NCBI RefSeq assembly: GCF_031834595.1
Contig: NZ_CP115541.1
Coordinates: 3,776,501 to 3,840,500 of the forward strand
Reading direction: 5' to 3'
DNA: 64,000 nucleotides
DNA from: Stenotrophomonas oahuensis
GTDB taxonomy: Bacteria; Pseudomonadota; Gammaproteobacteria; Xanthomonadales; Xanthomonadaceae
Part shown: positions 60,246-64,000 of the stretch, in pieces
How positions within the stretch are numbered: the stretch's first letter is position 1
How the letters are laid out: the number at the start of each line of letters is the position of its first letter
Made by a program: the position numbers and the translations under genes
The notes under the pieces: generated by a model
Databases searched by the model: none
Told to the model about the DNA's origin: nothing
Seen by the model: only the letters and a program-made list of their open reading frames with translations

Positions 60246-61673
60246 ATGTTTCTTTCGAAACTCCAGCAGCACACACCGACCAACGAGGACATCTGGGGTG
60301 ATGACCCACTTGGCCGTCGTGAATGCGCTGTAACACTTACACGCCTCATTAGAGCCACAACCAAGCCCTATGTCATAGGCATTTACGGACCTTGGGGAAG
60401 CGGAAAGACGGTGTTTATGCACCAGCTTCAGCTCGAGCTGGAACAGGAAAAAGTCCCCACCGTCCGGGTGGATGCGTGGAGAACTGACTATCTGGCGGAT
60501 CCACTTGTCGCCCTCGTCGAAGCCATCAATCAAAGACAGGCAGATGAGGCGGCCGCTCACGGCGGAGGCTTAACAAGGTCCCCTGATGAACTCTTGGAGG
60601 CTTCGCTCGCGATAGCTCTCCCGCTCTCGGAGATTGGAGTTGCTGCCACTGCGGTCGCCACGCCGCTACTCGCGGCGACGGGTGCCGCATTGAAGGGCGC
60701 ATTGGTTGCTGCAAAAGAGGTGGTATCGCGAAGGGTTAAGGCTAGCAAGGATCTCCGCATTGGCATCGAGCATGCGCGGGACTATTTAACGGGGCGAGCG
60801 CGCCCGGGCGTCGTTAGCCCGATCGTCAAGCCACTGGTAATTATCATCGACGAACTCGATAGGTGCAGGCCCGACTACGCTGTGCGCATGCTGGAGCGCG
60901 TCAAGCACTTTTTTGACGTCAACGGCATTGTCTTCCTCATAGCATCCGATGGAAAGAATCTGCCTGCTGCAGTCAACTCCCAGTACGGCTCCGGACTAAA
61001 CAGTGAGGAGTACCTTCGGAAATTCTTCGACTATGAGTACGTGCTGCCCGAACCCAATGCCTTACAGTTCACAGGCGTGCTATTTCAGTCCTTTGGCTGG
61101 GACCGAATCGTGCCTGAAGGTAAAATGCTGTTTGATCAGGGCTTCGGTTCGCGAGAGCAGATCGCTTCGTATGTTCATGGTATACAGTCATTTGATCGGC
61201 GCTACGACTACTCTGAAGCACTTGACCTCTTCCCTAAAGTAGCCGATTGGCTCGATCTGAAGCTAAGGGACCAGGCGCAAGCCTTCACTCTCATAGACGT
61301 ATACCTCCGCACTCGCGAGCCAGAAGAGGTTGCATTCCCACAGCTCTCGGTCTTCTTGGCATGTATGCGTTTTGGGCGTGAAAAGAAGTATCGCGAGATC
61401 ATCAAGAATCCCACATCGCAGTCGTTCCTCGGTCAGATGGATTTCGAGCGTCCGGAGAGCAGTGGCCTAAAGCCTCTAAGGGATTGGGTTACTGCCCTCG
61501 CGTCATGGGATCGTCCTAGTCAGCAGAAATCATCAGTCATAGTCAACAATGCTAGAGAGTACGGAAGTGTTGATGAGCCTGAACTGCTTCCAATCCATGC
61601 GCGCTTAAGAAAACTCAGCAATATCGGTCTTTCCGATGTGACCTCTTCCTTCTCAAGGCTCGCTAGGGCATAG
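60246..61673 (+). CDS. KAP-family P-loop NTPase
   Basis: Protein of 475 residues. Walker A is GPWGSGKT (48-55) and Walker B VIIIDELDRCRPDYA, diagnostic for the KAP group (Kidins220/ARMS and PifA). Between them lies a hydrophobic insert (LAIALPLSEIGVAATAVATPLLAATGAALKG), as KAP proteins often have. F-plasmid PifA, a KAP protein, blocks T7, so a defence role is possible but unproven. The ATG at 60246 has AAGG 9 bp upstream and fits the family start; earlier in-frame starts (TTG 60123, ATG 60174, ATG 60240) cannot be excluded. Confidence 0.85.
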   Translation: MFLSKLQQHTPTNEDIWGDDPLGRRECAVTLTRLIRATTKPYVIGIYGPWGSGKTVFMHQLQLELEQEKVPTVRVDAWRTDYLADPLVALVEAINQRQADEAAAHGGGLTRSPDELLEASLAIALPLSEIGVAATAVATPLLAATGAALKGALVAAKEVVSRRVKASKDLRIGIEHARDYLTGRARPGVVSPIVKPLVIIIDELDRCRPDYAVRMLERVKHFFDVNGIVFLIASDGKNLPAAVNSQYGSGLNSEEYLRKFFDYEYVLPEPNALQFTGVLFQSFGWDRIVPEGKMLFDQGFGSREQIASYVHGIQSFDRRYDYSEALDLFPKVADWLDLKLRDQAQAFTLIDVYLRTREPEEVAFPQLSVFLACMRFGREKKYREIIKNPTSQSFLGQMDFERPESSGLKPLRDWVTALASWDRPSQQKSSVIVNNAREYGSVDEPELLPIHARLRKLSNIGLSDVTSSFSRLARA

Positions 61674-61914
61674 CTTTAATCTGTTTAGTCAAAGGGCAGC
61701 GGTCGCTCAGACGCGTGGGCTGATGAAGAACTGAGGACGTGTTGCTTGCGACTGATGAATGACGCTGCATCCCGCAGCGGTAGGGGAGGGGGCTTTTCGG
61801 TCAGCCGCAAGTCACTGAGAGCTTCCGTTCTTGGATGAAAGCGGATCTCGTGATGTAGATAGCGAAGGAAAATTCATCCGGAGGATGCCTGGATTCTCAC
61901 TTGCAGTCCAGGGC

Positions 61915-63285
61915 CTAGATATCTTCAGAAATGAAAATCTGCGTCCAGGAGGCCAACGGCTGCACGAGGTCGGCCGACTGAACGGAATTGATGGTGCCGT
62001 CCGCCTGCAGATAATGGTGCACGGCCGCCGGAAAATGCTCAGGGTTGAGCGGAATTGCCGCGCGTGGGTTGTGAAAAACGTCCAGGCCTTCGGTCCACGA
62101 TTCGGCATAGTCCGAATCGTCGACGCGCACTGCGAAGGGGATCGGTTCGGCCGCGTCTGGGGCGGGGTTCCAGACGGTGCCGTGGCGAATCATCCGGACC
62201 CGCCGGGAACCGAAACCGGCTACGTAGCCTATCCGGTTGAACTTCGGCAGCGTCGCGCCGCTGTTGAAGATCACGGCGCTAACATGCTCGGCCCCAGGCA
62301 GATCGAAAAACCCTGACGCCGCCCTCCTGTCGCTCCAACGATGCTCTTCCACCTTGGTCGCCACCACGACGAGCCTTCCGTCCACGTCGTGGTATGCATT
62401 GTGCTCGTATGCGTATAGGTAGTTGATCAACCCGCCGCGCGCGAATGTCATCGCCGCCGGCGCATGGAAGTCCTGAATGACGAATACCAACGGCTTGCCG
62501 GTGACATGCGGCAGGTTCCAGTACGCCTTGCGGAGCTTCTTCTTCAGCGCACCGGCGAACTTGATTGGGATGTAGTGCTTGAGGTAGGCAAGCCGCTCGT
62601 CCTCTGTCGAGATCTCCGGTGGTGCCTGCAGATTGCCCTGACTGTCCTGGGTCGGATTGACGGTAGTGACTTCTACCGCGATCGTGCCGAGGATATCCCG
62701 GGCGAGGAAGTCGGGCGCTTCATGCTCGCGTGTGAGCTCAAAGCCATTCTCGACGAGCATTGCGTACGTATAGAGCTCGAGCAGTCGCGCGTCGAAGGCA
62801 CGGGTCTGAAACTGCTCGATGAAGTTGCCGTCGACGTCCTCGTACCAGCGCATCATCGCCTCGACGATAGCGCGTGCCGGACTGAATCCTTCTTTATCCA
62901 AGAGTATGGCGAAGCTCGGATGCAGGCGTTCACGCTCCACCTCGAGCCGGAAGAAATCTACCGGCGCGGGCCCTTCGTCGCCTTGGCCACGTTCGGCCTC
63001 GAGGCGGGTCAACAACGCTGGGGCTCCGCCCACGAGCGCGGCTGCGGCAGCCTCGGCGGTATCGAAAAAGGCGTCGGTCTGGGTGATCTGGCGGAACCGC
63101 CCGACGCGATCCTGGGCCAAGTAGATGCCTAGGAAGTCGCCGTCGGTGCGGTCACGCACGATCACCCCAAGTAGCTGCCCGTCGGCCGATTCGAACCAGG
63201 CGACCTCGTCCAGAATCCACATGGAAGGGCCGAAGCGGCACCACGCCGCCAACGCATTGAACCGGGGCAGGGAGATTGGATGCAT
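61915..63285 (-). CDS. Unknown protein with nuclease-like segment
   Basis: Protein of 456 residues. I do not recognise the family. The region LLELYTYAMLVENGFELTREHEAPDFLARDILGTIAVEVTT has a helix with Glu followed by PDF and EVT, similar in shape to PD-(D/E)xK nuclease cores but without the Lys. The N-terminal 170 residues and the C-terminal half (TFARGGLINYLYAYEHNAYHDVDGRLVVVATKVEEHRWSD) are of unknown fold. It follows the SEC-C gene after 40 bp on the same strand, so the two probably form an operon, next to the KAP gene on the other strand. Confidence 0.6.
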   Translation of the reverse strand: MHPISLPRFNALAAWCRFGPSMWILDEVAWFESADGQLLGVIVRDRTDGDFLGIYLAQDRVGRFRQITQTDAFFDTAEAAAAALVGGAPALLTRLEAERGQGDEGPAPVDFFRLEVERERLHPSFAILLDKEGFSPARAIVEAMMRWYEDVDGNFIEQFQTRAFDARLLELYTYAMLVENGFELTREHEAPDFLARDILGTIAVEVTTVNPTQDSQGNLQAPPEISTEDERLAYLKHYIPIKFAGALKKKLRKAYWNLPHVTGKPLVFVIQDFHAPAAMTFARGGLINYLYAYEHNAYHDVDGRLVVVATKVEEHRWSDRRAASGFFDLPGAEHVSAVIFNSGATLPKFNRIGYVAGFGSRRVRMIRHGTVWNPAPDAAEPIPFAVRVDDSDYAESWTEGLDVFHNPRAAIPLNPEHFPAAVHHYLQADGTINSVQSADLVQPLASWTQIFISEDI

Positions 63286-63325
63286 GTGACTAGGATATCA
63301 GGCGGTATCCCTGCCGGCGCATGGG

Positions 63326-64000
63326 TCACGCGCCGTGGCACTTCTTGTGCTTCTTGCCTGATCCACAGGGGCACTGTTCATTGCGCCCAAGCTTTTCACC
63401 GACGAGAGCAGCCTTCGGTGGGACAAATTGGGTGACTGTCTGTTCGTATTTTTGAAGCTGCGGTGTGTCGAAGAAGCACCAGTCCTCATTCAGCGCCTGG
63501 TAGTGATCGCGGACGTCGTCCGGCCATGGCTCGCCGGGCATGAGGATGAAGTCCTCGGAGTTGGTGTTCCAGGCGAACTTCGGCGCGTCCATGCCGATGC
63601 CGATCACCTTGTGCAGGTGCGGGAACTTGTTGCGCGCCGCGCCGCACGCGATCTCGAGCAAAGTGCGACGCTTGTCGAGATAGTCGGGCTGCACGCGGAT
63701 CGCCTCGGGCGCGCGCAACTGGAAGAAGACGTAGCCGACCTCCGGATAGAACGAAGGCATCAAGGACACGTGACGCGTCAACCCGCCAGTGTTGGGAAAG
63801 TTGATGACGTTCTCGCGAATCTTGCTCGACAGGGCGCGTCGCACGAACCGCGGTTCCTTCACCATCTCGACGATGGCGCTCTGGCCGCGGAGCAGGTCGG
63901 CGTTGCCGCCCAAGGTGCCGTCCAGCAGATTCTGGCAGGTGCGCTGGATCAGCTCGTCCCAGAAGTAGGAGACCTCGTCTTCGCGCTTGGTGTTCTGATA
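63326..64000 (-). CDS. SEC-C motif protein (5' part beyond window)
   Basis: The frame is open through base 64000, so the N-terminus is outside the window. The visible ~224 residues end in a SEC-C zinc motif [20 protein letters not shown], known from the end of SecA and many stress or nucleic-acid-related proteins. The rest ([20 protein letters not shown]..., [25 protein letters not shown]) is unfamiliar. Zinc binding through CxCx8CH is seen directly; function is unknown. The TTG at 63913 sits inside the coding frame and is not the likely start. Confidence 0.75.
   Translation of the reverse strand, partial: YQNTKREDEVSYFWDELIQRTCQNLLDGTLGGNADLLRGQSAIVEMVKEPRFVRRALSSKIRENVINFPNTGGLTRHVSLMPSFYPEVGYVFFQLRAPEAIRVQPDYLDKRRTLLEIACGAARNKFPHLHKVIGIGMDAPKFAWNTNSEDFILMPGEPWPDDVRDHYQALNEDWCFFDTPQLQKYEQTVTQFVPPKAALVGEKLGRNEQCPCGSGKKHKKCHGA

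Noticed and set aside
59908..60246. Open frame of 112 residues before the KAP gene
   Set aside because: Cys/Arg-rich mixed composition without family features, overlapping the region of the KAP start.
61831..62316. Plus-strand open frame at 61831-62316
   Set aside because: Lies opposite the 456-residue minus-strand gene, has no motif and is a shadow.
1..64000. CRISPR arrays, tRNA and rRNA genes
   Set aside because: No regular spaced repeats, no cloverleaf-like sequence with a CCA end and no ribosomal RNA signatures were found by reading both strands.

Overview
The window reads as chromosome of a high-GC gammaproteobacterium of the Xanthomonadaceae, most likely a Stenotrophomonas. The clearest taxonomic sign is an inverted pair of GTAG-headed palindromes at 2104-2171. 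This is the layout of the SMAG family of REP sequences known from Stenotrophomonas maltophilia. The gene content agrees: several RND pumps, Ku plus LigD, LpxO, EptA and an arginine deiminase with its antiporters. There are no rRNA or tRNA genes and no CRISPR array. The first gene (an EF-G paralogue) and the last (a SEC-C protein) are cut by the window edges.

Region by region. 1-10.5 kb: end of an EF-G paralogue with a strong terminator, an M14 carboxypeptidase, an FNR-type regulator, a PAS sensor plus CysJ-like flavoreductase pair, two tandem arginine/ornithine-type antiporters, a membrane-anchored alpha/beta hydrolase and small envelope proteins. 10.7-20.5 kb: a tightly packed six-gene run with arginine deiminase, a complete tripartite RND pump, a DcaP-like porin and a MipA/OmpV protein that appears fused to a PagL-like lipid A deacylase domain. 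20.5-26.9 kb: HdeD, an amidohydrolase, small membrane proteins, a beta-barrel protein and a sulfatase. 27-31.9 kb: a DNA repair block with Ku, LigD, 3-methyladenine DNA glycosylase and an SRAP protein whose catalytic residues all look replaced. 31.9-41.9 kb: an envelope block with EptA, diverging from a five-gene overlapping operon (RND adaptor, RND pump, LpxO, OmpR-type regulator, histidine kinase), followed by a second MipA. 41.9-45.3 kb: a LysR regulator diverging from a cysteine hydrolase, an NAD-binding protein and a CHAD protein.

From 45.4 kb the sequence becomes accessory. It holds a ParE-type toxin-antitoxin pair, a TniA-TniB-TniQ transposon (Tn5053/Tn7-like logic) with a small cargo including an XRE regulator, a large autotransporter, a fragment of a second autotransporter, two DUF1254/DUF1214 proteins, a KAP-family P-loop NTPase, a protein with a nuclease-like segment and a SEC-C protein. 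The 46.1-51.4 kb and 59.6-61.9 kb stretches look AT-richer than the flanks.

The genes suggest a few working groups. LpxO, EptA and possibly the PagL-like fusion change lipid A. The two-component system beside LpxO probably controls its own operon and the downstream MipA gene: both promoters carry the same GACA direct repeat with 11-bp spacing, the geometry used by OmpR-family regulators. A separate composite motif is shared by promoters at 21.1 and 23.1 kb, and its downstream half also lies in front of the first antiporter. The most open-ended stretch is the KAP NTPase, unknown protein and SEC-C cluster at the right edge, which could be a defence or stress module but is not proven to be one.
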